Shown one piece after another: positions 9,046 to 17,436 of a stretch of DNA of 56,324 bases. The notes beneath the pieces were generated by a model. That model worked only from the letters and a program-made list of their open reading frames with translations. It made no database searches and was not told the DNA's origin. The stretch covers positions 1 through 56,324 of the forward strand of contig MHBL01000142.1 of NCBI GenBank assembly GCA_001803235.1, in the 5' to 3' direction. The number at the start of each line of letters is the position of its first letter. The stretch's first letter is position 1. This DNA is from Lentisphaerae bacterium RIFOXYA12_64_32. Lineage in GTDB: Bacteria > Verrucomicrobiota > Lentisphaeria > Oligosphaerales > YB12-FULL-65-16. The translations under genes and the position numbers were made by a program.

Positions 9046-12000
9046 CTATTCGAGTACGGTGTAGACCACCAGACTCACTTGGGTTCCGGGGTCGGCGACC
9101 GCACCGGCGTGCGGGTTCCGGCCCTGGAGGAACTCGACCAGGTTACTCACACCATCCCCATCCGCGTCGGCATTCGCATCGTCGCCGGAGTTGGGGTCAA
9201 AGCCGTTCATCTGCTCCCAGTAATCGGCCATGCCGTCGTTGTCCATGTCGTCGTCGATGGTAATGGTCAGCGTGGGGGTATCTCCGGGAACGGCGCCGGC
9301 GAGGTCGGTGATGCTGAGAACGATCTGCTCGTCCGGGTCCCAGAGCAGGTCCGGGTGGATATCGAGGGTGAAGGTTTGCGTCATGTGACTGGCATCGAAA
9401 GTCAGGTTGACGGGGGTGAAGGTGTAGTCTGCGCCGTTCGTGGCGGTGCCGCCGGTGACGTTGACCGTGGCTTGGACGTCGTTGCGGTAGGGCGGGAGTT
9501 CGTTGAGCTGCAGGGTGACGGTCACCTGGCCGGCGAGTTCCGAGACGGTGATGGCGGCGGTGGTGAAGGAGACCCGGGCGTTACCGAGGTCCGGGACTTG
9601 CGGGTTGGTGCCGTTGGCGTACTCCTGCAGGTTGGTCAACCCGTCGTGGTCCGGGTCCGCGGCGGCGTCAGCGGCGAGCAGCGGGTTCAGGCCGTGCGCG
9701 ACTTCCCAGCCGTCGGGCATGCCATCGCCGTCGCTGTCGGGAACACTGGGGTCTGTGTGGTACGTGAGGATTTCGGCACCATCGGAGAGGCCGTCGCCGT
9801 CGGTGTCGGCGACGCGCGGGTTGGTCTCGTAGGTATTGACTTCGTCGCCGTCCTGGATGCCGTCGGCGTCCGTATCGTTGGTGGCAGGGTCAAGCGCGAG
9901 TTCGAACTCGCGCGCGTCGGTCAGGCCGTCGAGGTCGAAGTCGGCGGTGCCGTCGCGGCTGAGGTCGCCGAAGTACTTGCGTTCCCACCAGTCTGCCATG
10001 CCGTCAGCGTCTGAGTCCTGATAGAGGAGCGGCGCGAGGTCAGCGGTGCGGCCGAGCGTGTGGAGTTCGGCGACGGCGGTGGGTGAGAGTGCGGTACCGA
10101 ACAGTGTCACTTGCGCGATACGGCCGGTGAAGAGGCTTCCCGCGCCGCCGTTCGCGGCGCCGATGAGGAACGCCGCGCTGGTGTTGAAGATGTTGGCTAT
10201 GGCGGTGTCCGGGTCGGCCGCGGCACTGACATCGGCGCCGTTGACGTAGATCCTGGCCAGTTCGCCCGCCTGCCAGGTGACGGCGATGTGGGTCCACTCG
10301 CCCGGGCTCACAGGTTGCGCGCTCTGAACCGCCTGCGCGTTGTCGTGGAGCCAGGAGCCATTGTCGGACAGTTCGGCGCTGACTGTGGCGTTACCGGTCC
10401 CGTCCGGCTCGAAAACCAGACGGCAGGCGCGCATGTCACTGGCTTCGTCCCAGCGTCCGGCAATGGCGCCGGCGGCGGCGTCCTTCACCCACGCGGAAAG
10501 TGTCCATGTGGTGGGGGTGTAGAGGGATTCGGCATTGCCGCAGTCGACATACCCGCCGGCAGCCAGATCAAGGCTGGCGTCGGCGAACACGGGTTGGCCC
10601 AGGCCACCGAACGTGCCGTGATTATGAAGGTGCGAGGTGTCGGTAAAGTCCGCGGCCAGAGGCCAGCAGCCACGCAGGTCGCCGGCGAGCGTGGCAAGCG
10701 CCGGGACAGACGCGGCGTTTGCCGGGTCCGTATCGAGCCGGTACTCGAGCAGATTGCTGAACCCGTCGCCGTCGACATCGGCGGCTGCGTCGTCGAGGGT
10801 AGGATTGAGGCCGGTGGCGAGTTCGAAGCCGTCCGGCATGCCATCGCCGTCCGTGTCCTGGCCGATGGGGCTGGTGCCGGTGTCGTCCACTGAGACGAAC
10901 ACGCCGGTGCCGGTCTCGACGCCATCGAGGAGGCCATCACCGTCGGTATCCTCGTTCAGCGGGTCGGTGCCGGTGTCGTTGACCGAGACGAACACACCGG
11001 TGTTGGTCTCGACGCCGTCGACGAGTCCGTCGGCATCGGAATCGGCGTCATGGGGATCGGTTCCGGCGGTGTACTCCTGCAGGTTGGTCAGGCCGTCGTT
11101 GTCCGAGTCTGCCGTCGCGTCGGTGGCCAGGAGTGGGTCGAAGACGTTCGTGACTTCCCAGCCGTCGGGCATGCCGTCGCTGTCGGAGTCGTCATCGAGC
11201 GGGTTGGTGCCTTGGGTCAGTTCCAGGCCGTCGTTCAGGCCGTCGTTGTCGGTGTCCGGGTCGGTCGGGTCGGTGCCGTAGGTATTGACCTCGTCCCAGT
11301 CGCTGAGCGTGTCGCCATCGGCATCGCCCGTGGCGCCCTGCGAGGAGTAGAGGTCGAGTACGAGCGTGTGCCATTCGCCGCAGGCCAGGCCGGTTGCGAC
11401 GGGCGTGCCGGTTCCGTCCGCGAACTGCGCACCCAGGAACACGTCCAGCGTGCTGCCGTCCACGTCGTCGGTGACGAGTGAGACGCAACGGCCGCCGTAG
11501 GCCAACGCGGTGACCAGTTGGCCTGGCGTCTGCCCGGTCGGGACAAAGACGTGCACCGTCACGGTTGAGGGTGAGGGGTTGAATGTGCCGGCGCGGTAGA
11601 CGCCCTGGGCCTGGGCCGGGTCGGCCACGCCCTGCACGGTCAGGGCCAGGTCGCCGGCGTAGACGGGAGTGTTCGTGAGGCGGATGGCGCCCGCGTCGGT
11701 GCCATCGAAGGTCCAGCCGGCGGGCGGGGCGCCGGCCGTGCCGGACTCGAAGGTCTCATCGAGCGTTTGGGCGCCGTTCACGACCAGTGCGATGCTGTCG
11801 AATGTGGCGGGCACGGCCGTTTCGGGTCCGTACAGGGACAGGTCGGTGAGCCAGCCGGGACTGCTGTTGATTCCGCACTGGGCCCACGGCGCGACGACCG
11901 CGCCGTTGACGGCCAGGCGGTTGAGGGAGGTCAGGAACTGCGCAGTCAGGTTGCGGGCCTGGTCCATGGTCACGTCTTGGAGTGGATTCTCGGTCGGATC

Positions 12001-15000
12001 GAGTCCGGCTGGGACATCGCCGGTCCACTGGACGAAATGGAAGTCGGTTGCGGGCGTGGCGGTGAGTGTGACCTGACTGTCGTCATCGTGCCAACCGGTC
12101 TGCACATCGACGGTACCATTCGTCGCGGCGGTGGTCAAGCGCCACTGCATGGTCCAGTTGACGGTCACGGTCAGCGGGGCGGTCATGCGTACAGTGCCCG
12201 AGGCGGGGTCGGCGACGAACTGCTGGCCTTCCGTGCCTGGCCAGGGCGAGGTGACGGACCATTGCGCGTCGGTGCCAGCGGCGTAGACGCCGGCGCCCTG
12301 CGGATGGTCATAGTCGCTGACAATGGTCAATTCGTAACGCGCGGGTGGTGGTGGTGGCGGCGTCACGTCGAAGTGGGCCTGGATCGTGCGGGGACGGTCG
12401 GCTGGCAGCGAGATGTTGGCGTACTGCTGGCGGTCGGCCGGCACGTCGCCGGACCAGTGTGTGAACCGATAGCCGGGCTCGGGCACGGCCCTGACGAATG
12501 GCGTCGTGAGTTCATGCACCCAGGCTTCACCCAAGTTTTCACGGACAGTCCAGTAGTACAGCATGGACTCGATCTCAGGCCCCAGCATTCTCCAGTGCGT
12601 AATCTCGGCCACGACAGAGCCGTGCGCGCATGGCGTGCTTGTGAACAGGTGCTCCCTGGCCCACTGGATGGTGACGGTACGGTTCGCGTTCATGTAGACT
12701 TGGCCGCTGCACCGTTCGGTCACGTAGCGGACGCCGGCTTCGCCAGCGGTCGGCGACCCGACCGACCAGTTCGCCCAGGAGTTCTTTGGGTACACGCCCG
12801 CGCCGCGCGGGTTGCCGTGCGCGCTGACGATCGCCAGTACCCAGTACTGCTGTTGCTCAACTACAGCGGTGTTCGCTACGTCGACGCAGGCAATTACGGT
12901 TTCCCCCAGACCGCCACCCAAGGCGGTTACCGCCGCGGCGGCCGCCGCGGCGGCATCGGTACGGTTTCCTGTGAGGTTGAGAACGACCTGTCCAGCCGCG
13001 ACAGCGCCGGCCAGGATGGCCTCCGAGTTGGTGCCGCCGGCGGCGATGACCGCGGTGTAGGCCGCATCGCGGGCGGCATCGCGCGCCTGCTCCGGGGTGC
13101 CATTGGCATTGTAGACGTCCTGGGCCACCTGCCCGCCGACGACAGCGCCGGCGGCCGCCCGGGCGGTTTCTTCACGGGCGCCCGCAGCCAGAGCGGCTGC
13201 TTCGGCCACGGTCCCGATCTGTGCGCTGGTCGCACCGGCCTGCCGCGCGGCGTCGCCTGCGGCCGCGGCGGCTTCGGATGCCGAGCCGTTGCGGTTGATG
13301 ACCACCTGAGCGGCGGCGGTCGCCGCCGCATTGGCCACGGTCTCGATATTGCCACCGGCGGCCAGGGCCGCGGCTCGGGCGGAAGCACCCGCCGCGGCCG
13401 GGGTGGCGCCCGCGGCGGCGGCCGCATTACCGGCGGCTGCGCCTGCCGTTGCGGCGGCTGTGGCGGCATCGCCGCCCGTTGCCAGCGCGGCGGCTTGCGC
13501 GGCAGCCCCGGCCTGGGCCGGGGTTTGGCCTGCGCCAGCGGCGGCGTTGCCGGCGGCGACACCGGCGGCCAGGGCCGCGTCGTTCGCGGTGCCGCCGGCA
13601 TCGAGGACTGCGGTGGCGGCGGCAGCCCCGGCGGCAGACGGCGAACCGCCGCTGGTCGAGATGGCTTGCCCTGCCTTGGCGGCAGCGTCTTGGATCGTGC
13701 CGCCCTGCCCCATGACGACAGCGGCCGCGGCGCGGGCGACCGCCGTGTCGTCGCCGCCGGCGGCGCGTGCCGCCACGCCAGCGGCGAGGGCGGCACTTTC
13801 GGTTGTACCATTCTGGCCCAGGACGGTCTGTGCGGCCACCTCGCCGGCGACCGCGCAGGCGGTTGCGGAGTCGGCGCCGCGCGCCAGCGCCTCGGCGGCC
13901 GCACGGGCCGCGACGAAAGCCGCGTTCTTGCCCACGCTCACATAGTACTCGGCCACCGCGCGTGCGGCCGCGGTGGCAACATCGTTGGCCGTACCCGCGG
14001 CCGCAGTCACGGCCCCCGCGGCCGCATCAGCGGCCTGCTGCATGGTGCCGCCGGTGCGCAGGACATTGGCGGCAGCGGCAGTGCCTGCGGCGCGCCAGGC
14101 GTCGCCCGGGGTCCCGTTCGCCGCCGTTACGGCCGCGAACGATGCGGCCCCGGCTTCTGCGGCGGTGCCGCCGGCGGCGGTCACCGCGTCACCCGCTACC
14201 TGCCCGACGACCAAGGCAGAGCCGCCCGCCGCGGCAGCCGCGGCGCCGGCGAGTTGTCCGACCACAGCAGGGGCAGCGCCTGCCTTGCTGGCCGCCGCAC
14301 CCGCCGCGTTTCCGGCATCCAGGGCGTTTCCGTGGGCTGCGAGCGCACCGGCGGCCGCGGCATTCGCCGCCGCGGTGACATTGCCCCCAGCGGCGAGAGC
14401 TGCGTCACCGGCCGCAGCGCCGGCACTGGCGGCGTCGCCGCCCGTGGCGATCACCACTTCCGCCGCGCCCGCGCCGGCCGCAATGATCGCCAACGTGGCG
14501 TTACCCGTGGCCGCGAGGATGGCCTCCGCGGCGGCGGCACCCGCCTGGGCCGAGGTGCCACCGCGTGCGGCGACCACCCGACCGGCGGCGGTGCCCGCGA
14601 CCTGGGCCGCCTGCTCGTTAGCGGCGCTACCGGCCCCGAGCCCCGCTGCCGTGATGGCCTGCTCTGCCGAGCCGCCGGCCGACGTGACGGCCTGTGCTGC
14701 CGCGCTTCCTGCCTGAGCGGGTGTGCCGCCCGCCGCCGCGGCCGCTGCGGCCGCGGCACTTCCCACCTCGCCGATCTCGACGTTGGCAGCCTCCGCCGCT
14801 CTGCCGGCGGCCGTGCCGGCGGCGGTGATCGCCTGTTCGTCGGTGCCGCCGAGGATGTCCCGCATGGCGCGGGCGGCTGCGGCGCCGGCGTCGGCCGGAG
14901 ACTGTCCGGCGGCGGTTGCGGCACGGCCTGCAGCGGCAGCGCCGGCGAAGAGCGCGACGTCCGCACTTGCGCCTGCGCCCAATGCGAAACTGCAGGCGGC

Positions 15001-15624
15001 GGTGGCGGCGGCGTCCGCCGCCGCCTGTGCCGTGCCGCCAGCGTTGAGAATGCTCAGGGCGGTGGCCAGGCCGATCCCACGGGCGCCGTACTCGACCGGA
15101 TCAAGGCCGTGCTCGGCGGCGAGAGTAGAGAGGATGCTGCCGATCTGGGCGGGCGAGACGCCCATGGACAGAAGGAGTTCGACAGCGGCGTCGAAGGCCT
15201 TGTCAGCCGCACGGGAGAACTCGCGCAGTTCGGACATGCGGAGGTAGGCGGCGAGGAAGGCGCGGGCGATCTCCAAAGCTGACCTGTTCTCCAATCGGAA
15301 CTGCTCGGCCACCGCTTCGGCTGCGGCTTGCGCCAGTTCCTCGGGGGCAGCATCTTCGGGCGCGGTGCGGTCGACGACGCGTGCAACCGCCTGGCCGAGT
15401 TGTTCCGGGGTCGCGCCAGCGACGCTCGCCGCTGCGGCCGCGGCGGTGGATGCGACGGACATCAGGGTCATGTTGGTCGTCGGCGGTGTGGGCGTGGTGA
15501 TCGGGGGGTTGTTCCCCGCGTCGGCCTCATCGGCGCGCGGTGCGGACAACGGCGCCAGGGCCAGAACGGTGCCGAGCAGGGCCAGGTTGAGTTTCATCGC
15601 CATGTGCTGGGTACGGTGCGTCAT
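9046..15624 (-). CDS. Giant exported protein: alanine-rich 18-residue repeats, InlB-type, LamG, TSP3-like and Calx-beta modules
   Basis: This 2192-residue protein of unknown function is probably on the cell surface or secreted. It has an N-terminal signal peptide ending near Ala-Asp-Glu-Ala. Residues about 60-180 are helical, and about 180-905 form a very long alanine-rich region of roughly 18-residue units starting with Gly-Gly-Thr/Ser. Two InlB-type repeats with a Trp-Ser-Gly-Asp-Val-Pro-like motif follow at about 925-1200, then a beta-rich module, Asp-rich DxDxDG calcium-binding TSP3-like repeats from about 1435, a LamG/ConA-like domain at 1660-1865, more TSP3-like repeats, a Calx-beta domain at 2015-2128 and a final TSP3-like segment. 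The open frame extends upstream to 16197, but that part reads as repeat DNA. I chose the ATG at 15624 because GAGGAAG lies about 6 nt before it and a signal peptide follows directly. No C-terminal sorting signal is evident. Confidence 0.85.
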   Translation of the reverse strand: MTHRTQHMAMKLNLALLGTVLALAPLSAPRADEADAGNNPPITTPTPPTTNMTLMSVASTAAAAAASVAGATPEQLGQAVARVVDRTAPEDAAPEELAQAAAEAVAEQFRLENRSALEIARAFLAAYLRMSELREFSRAADKAFDAAVELLLSMGVSPAQIGSILSTLAAEHGLDPVEYGARGIGLATALSILNAGGTAQAAADAAATAACSFALGAGASADVALFAGAAAAGRAATAAGQSPADAGAAAARAMRDILGGTDEQAITAAGTAAGRAAEAANVEIGEVGSAAAAAAAAAGGTPAQAGSAAAQAVTSAGGSAEQAITAAGLGAGSAANEQAAQVAGTAAGRVVAARGGTSAQAGAAAAEAILAATGNATLAIIAAGAGAAEVVIATGGDAASAGAAAGDAALAAGGNVTAAANAAAAGALAAHGNALDAGNAAGAAASKAGAAPAVVGQLAGAAAAAAGGSALVVGQVAGDAVTAAGGTAAEAGAASFAAVTAANGTPGDAWRAAGTAAAANVLRTGGTMQQAADAAAGAVTAAAGTANDVATAAARAVAEYYVSVGKNAAFVAARAAAEALARGADSATACAVAGEVAAQTVLGQNGTTESAALAAGVAARAAGGDDTAVARAAAAVVMGQGGTIQDAAAKAGQAISTSGGSPSAAGAAAATAVLDAGGTANDAALAAGVAAGNAAAGAGQTPAQAGAAAQAAALATGGDAATAAATAGAAAGNAAAAAGATPAAAGASARAAALAAGGNIETVANAAATAAAQVVINRNGSASEAAAAAGDAARQAGATSAQIGTVAEAAALAAGAREETARAAAGAVVGGQVAQDVYNANGTPEQARDAARDAAYTAVIAAGGTNSEAILAGAVAAGQVVLNLTGNRTDAAAAAAAAVTALGGGLGETVIACVDVANTAVVEQQQYWVLAIVSAHGNPRGAGVYPKNSWANWSVGSPTAGEAGVRYVTERCSGQVYMNANRTVTIQWAREHLFTSTPCAHGSVVAEITHWRMLGPEIESMLYYWTVRENLGEAWVHELTTPFVRAVPEPGYRFTHWSGDVPADRQQYANISLPADRPRTIQAHFDVTPPPPPPARYELTIVSDYDHPQGAGVYAAGTDAQWSVTSPWPGTEGQQFVADPASGTVRMTAPLTVTVNWTMQWRLTTAATNGTVDVQTGWHDDDSQVTLTATPATDFHFVQWTGDVPAGLDPTENPLQDVTMDQARNLTAQFLTSLNRLAVNGAVVAPWAQCGINSSPGWLTDLSLYGPETAVPATFDSIALVVNGAQTLDETFESGTAGAPPAGWTFDGTDAGAIRLTNTPVYAGDLALTVQGVADPAQAQGVYRAGTFNPSPSTVTVHVFVPTGQTPGQLVTALAYGGRCVSLVTDDVDGSTLDVFLGAQFADGTGTPVATGLACGEWHTLVLDLYSSQGATGDADGDTLSDWDEVNTYGTDPTDPDTDNDGLNDGLELTQGTNPLDDDSDSDGMPDGWEVTNVFDPLLATDATADSDNDGLTNLQEYTAGTDPHDADSDADGLVDGVETNTGVFVSVNDTGTDPLNEDTDGDGLLDGVETGTGVFVSVDDTGTSPIGQDTDGDGMPDGFELATGLNPTLDDAAADVDGDGFSNLLEYRLDTDPANAASVPALATLAGDLRGCWPLAADFTDTSHLHNHGTFGGLGQPVFADASLDLAAGGYVDCGNAESLYTPTTWTLSAWVKDAAAGAIAGRWDEASDMRACRLVFEPDGTGNATVSAELSDNGSWLHDNAQAVQSAQPVSPGEWTHIAVTWQAGELARIYVNGADVSAAADPDTAIANIFNTSAAFLIGAANGGAGSLFTGRIAQVTLFGTALSPTAVAELHTLGRTADLAPLLYQDSDADGMADWWERKYFGDLSRDGTADFDLDGLTDAREFELALDPATNDTDADGIQDGDEVNTYETNPRVADTDGDGLSDGAEILTYHTDPSVPDSDGDGMPDGWEVAHGLNPLLAADAAADPDHDGLTNLQEYANGTNPQVPDLGNARVSFTTAAITVSELAGQVTVTLQLNELPPYRNDVQATVNVTGGTATNGADYTFTPVNLTFDASHMTQTFTLDIHPDLLWDPDEQIVLSITDLAGAVPGDTPTLTITIDDDMDNDGMADYWEQMNGFDPNSGDDANADADGDGVSNLVEFLQGRNPHAGAVADPGTQVSLVVYTVLE
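12909..15084. repeat. Tandem coding repeat (about 54 bp units, about 40 copies)
   Basis: This part of the preceding gene encodes about 40 diverged units of roughly 18 residues. The consensus is Gly-Gly-Thr/Ser-Pro/Ala, then about 14 residues dominated by Ala with Gln, Asp or Glu at regular places. The units differ at the nucleotide level, so this is an old and selected repeat rather than a recent expansion. Confidence 0.75.
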
Positions 15625-15653
15625 GTGTTCTTCCTCGTTCCTCGGTGGAGCAA

Positions 15654-15693
15654 AGGCTGTAGGCTGTACCGAAGGCTGTAGGCTGTAGGTCGG
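15654..15693. repeat. Heptanucleotide tract (AGGCTGT family)
   Basis: AGGCTGT occurs twice at 15654-15667, twice at 15673-15686, and is followed by the variant AGGTCGG. It lies just upstream of the alanine-rich giant gene. The complementary 7-mer family occurs at 49461-49490. Confidence 0.7.
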
Positions 15694-15815
15694 AACCGAA
15701 GACCAAAGCCCCGGAGGGGGAGAGCGGGTACGGGACCGGGACTGTAGATTGGGGACGGACGGAGGTTGAGATGGCGAACGGAGGGTCCTCGGCGCCCTCC
15801 GCATTGCCGGGGCTG

Positions 15816-16075
15816 GTCGCTCCACGCCGCAAGGGCGTGGCAGCGCGGAGCCGGGCGGCGTGTGGCGGCGATGGTCGGCTGGGTGTGGCCGGTGGTGGAT
15901 TCGCCGCGACGTGGCCGGCCGCAGTCGCTCCACGCCGCAAGGGCGTGGCAGCGCGGAACCAACACGTGGCAACGCGGAGCCGCTGGGCCAAGCGCACGGG
16001 CGTGGCAGCGCGGGGTCAACGCGTGGCAGCGCGGAGTCGCGGGGCCAAGCGCACGGGCGTGGCAGCTGGGCGCGC
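15816..16075. repeat. Tandem and dispersed GGCGTGG/CCACGCC hairpin repeats
   Basis: A 34-bp unit at 15816-15849 recurs at 15924-15957; its core is the hairpin CCACGCC, loop GCAAG, GGCGTGG. Four further degraded units containing CGTGGCA(G/A)CGCGG or a close variant follow up to about 16070. The stretch has open frames on both strands but no protein-like sequence. It separates the HEAT-like gene from the alanine-rich giant gene. Confidence 0.7.
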
Positions 16076-16155
16076 CATTTCGGACGGACACGACCAACCG
16101 GATGTTCCCCTCCACCGCCCGCGCAGGCCCCAGCCTGTGCGGCGGTGGATCGCGC

Positions 16156-16207
16156 CGCGATTGCGCGTTGGGACACGCGGCTCGGGGCGTGTCCCAACGC
16201 GCAATCG
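16156..16207. repeat. Perfect 21-bp inverted repeat (long hairpin)
   Basis: Two perfectly complementary 21-base arms, the left one beginning GCGATTGCGCGTTGGG, enclose a 10-base loop. It starts about 95 nt downstream of the stop of the HEAT-like gene on the minus strand. It could halt transcription or be an element, but no T-run follows. Confidence 0.7.
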
Positions 16208-16300
16208 CATCGAGGGGGGCACGGGGGGAGTCCGCGACGCCCCCCGTCGGGGTGCGGGGCAGAGCCCTGCCGTCATGCTCGCCGTTGTGGTGCGTTCCTC

Positions 16301-17434
16301 TCACAAGGCCTCGCGGCGTTTGATGCGCTCTATCGCTGACGCGGCGGCGGTCTGCAGCCGCGTGTCGGATGCTGTCCTGGCGCCCGGGTTCGGGATGAAT
16401 CGTGCGAGAAAGGCGGTATCCGTGGCCGCGCCGAGGTCGCCAATGGCGGCGATGGCGGCCATGCGCAGCGGCACGCCGGCATCGTCGGAGCGCGCGATCT
16501 GCTGCGCCACGGGCAGGACATCGCGGTTGCGGGCGTTCGCGCAGACCTGAACCGCGGTGGCGCGGACCGCGTCGCAGGCGTCGGCCGAGCGGGCAATGCT
16601 GCCGGCCGCGGCCAGTACCTCGTCGCGGTCAAAGGCCGCGTAGCTTCGCGACAGGAACTCCAGGCCGATGAGCGCGGTTCCGGCAATACTGGTATCGAGT
16701 TCGCGCGTGGCGTCCCAGTAGGCGTCGCGGACGGCGGTAAACTGCGCATCGTCGGCCAGGTTCGGGGTCTGCGGGTCCGGCCAGGTCTGCTCGACAAAGT
16801 AAAGGAAGTGCTGCAGCACGTAGTCACGCCACGCCCGGTCCTGGTCGGAATCGTAGAACATGCCGAGCATCAGGGGCAGGACTTCGTCCGGCACGGGTGC
16901 GCCGTCGCGGATCAGGTGCGTGAGAATGTCGTTCTTCAGCGCGTTGTTCGCCGTGGAGCCGTAGCGCGCCGGGTCCTTGGCGGCAAGGAAGCAGTAGAGG
17001 GCGCGCAGTTCCTCGGGCGAGAGTTCCTGCGTCTTCGGCAGTTCGTTGATCACGCGCTGCCGGTGGCGCGGGTCCGGGTCCGTGCCCAGTCCGATCGCGG
17101 TGCGCACCGTGTCCCGGAGTTGGGCAGTGTCCGGGGCCTGCAGGCTGGCGATGAACTCGCGCGCCGCGGCGACCGGGGCCGACACGTCCGGAGTTCGCCC
17201 GCCGGCAACCCCTGGCAGGCGCGAGGTGTGTGGCCGGGTCGCGCCGTGAGCGGGTTGCGCGCGGCCGGCGCGGCCGGCCGTGCGCGTGGTTGCCGTCTCT
17301 CTCTCGCCCGCGGCCAAGGTCACGACGCGGGAACGGAGCGCGAGCAGGCACGTCGCCAGCCCGGCCGCGGCGACGAGGGCGAGGACTGCTCCGCGCCGTT
17401 TCAGTGACTTGGATTGTGAAGGGAACAGTCCCAT
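16301..17434 (-). CDS. Membrane-anchored HEAT-like repeat protein
   Basis: This 377-residue protein has a short basic N-terminus (Ser-Lys-Ser-Leu-Lys-Arg-Arg) followed by one hydrophobic segment at about residues 15-33, so it is probably anchored in the inner membrane with the rest outside the cytoplasm. A low-complexity linker rich in Thr, Arg, Gly and Pro leads to a helical domain from about residue 85. The last 120 residues look like HEAT/armadillo repeats (for example Arg-Ala-Thr-Ala-Val-Gln-Val-Cys-Ala-Asn-Ala and Arg-Met-Ala-Ala-Ile-Ala-Ala-Ile-Gly-Asp-Leu), which usually mediate protein binding. The start is 2 nt after the stop of the upstream giant gene and has no good Shine-Dalgarno sequence, so it probably relies on translational coupling. 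Its role may be in handling the neighbouring exported proteins, which is inference. Confidence 0.75.
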   Translation of the reverse strand: MGLFPSQSKSLKRRGAVLALVAAAGLATCLLALRSRVVTLAAGERETATTRTAGRAGRAQPAHGATRPHTSRLPGVAGGRTPDVSAPVAAAREFIASLQAPDTAQLRDTVRTAIGLGTDPDPRHRQRVINELPKTQELSPEELRALYCFLAAKDPARYGSTANNALKNDILTHLIRDGAPVPDEVLPLMLGMFYDSDQDRAWRDYVLQHFLYFVEQTWPDPQTPNLADDAQFTAVRDAYWDATRELDTSIAGTALIGLEFLSRSYAAFDRDEVLAAAGSIARSADACDAVRATAVQVCANARNRDVLPVAQQIARSDDAGVPLRMAAIAAIGDLGAATDTAFLARFIPNPGARTASDTRLQTAAASAIERIKRREAL

Positions 17435-17436
17435 GT

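Noticed and set aside
11767..15282. 1171-residue Gly-rich plus-strand frame resembling a PE_PGRS-type protein
   Set aside because: It is the antisense of the alanine-rich repeats; Ala codons read backwards as Gly, Arg and Cys. The minus-strand frame has a signal peptide and known domains.
15625..16197. N-terminal extension of the alanine-rich giant frame
   Set aside because: The extra 191 codons are hairpin and heptanucleotide repeats, and the signal peptide and Shine-Dalgarno sequence support the start at 15624.
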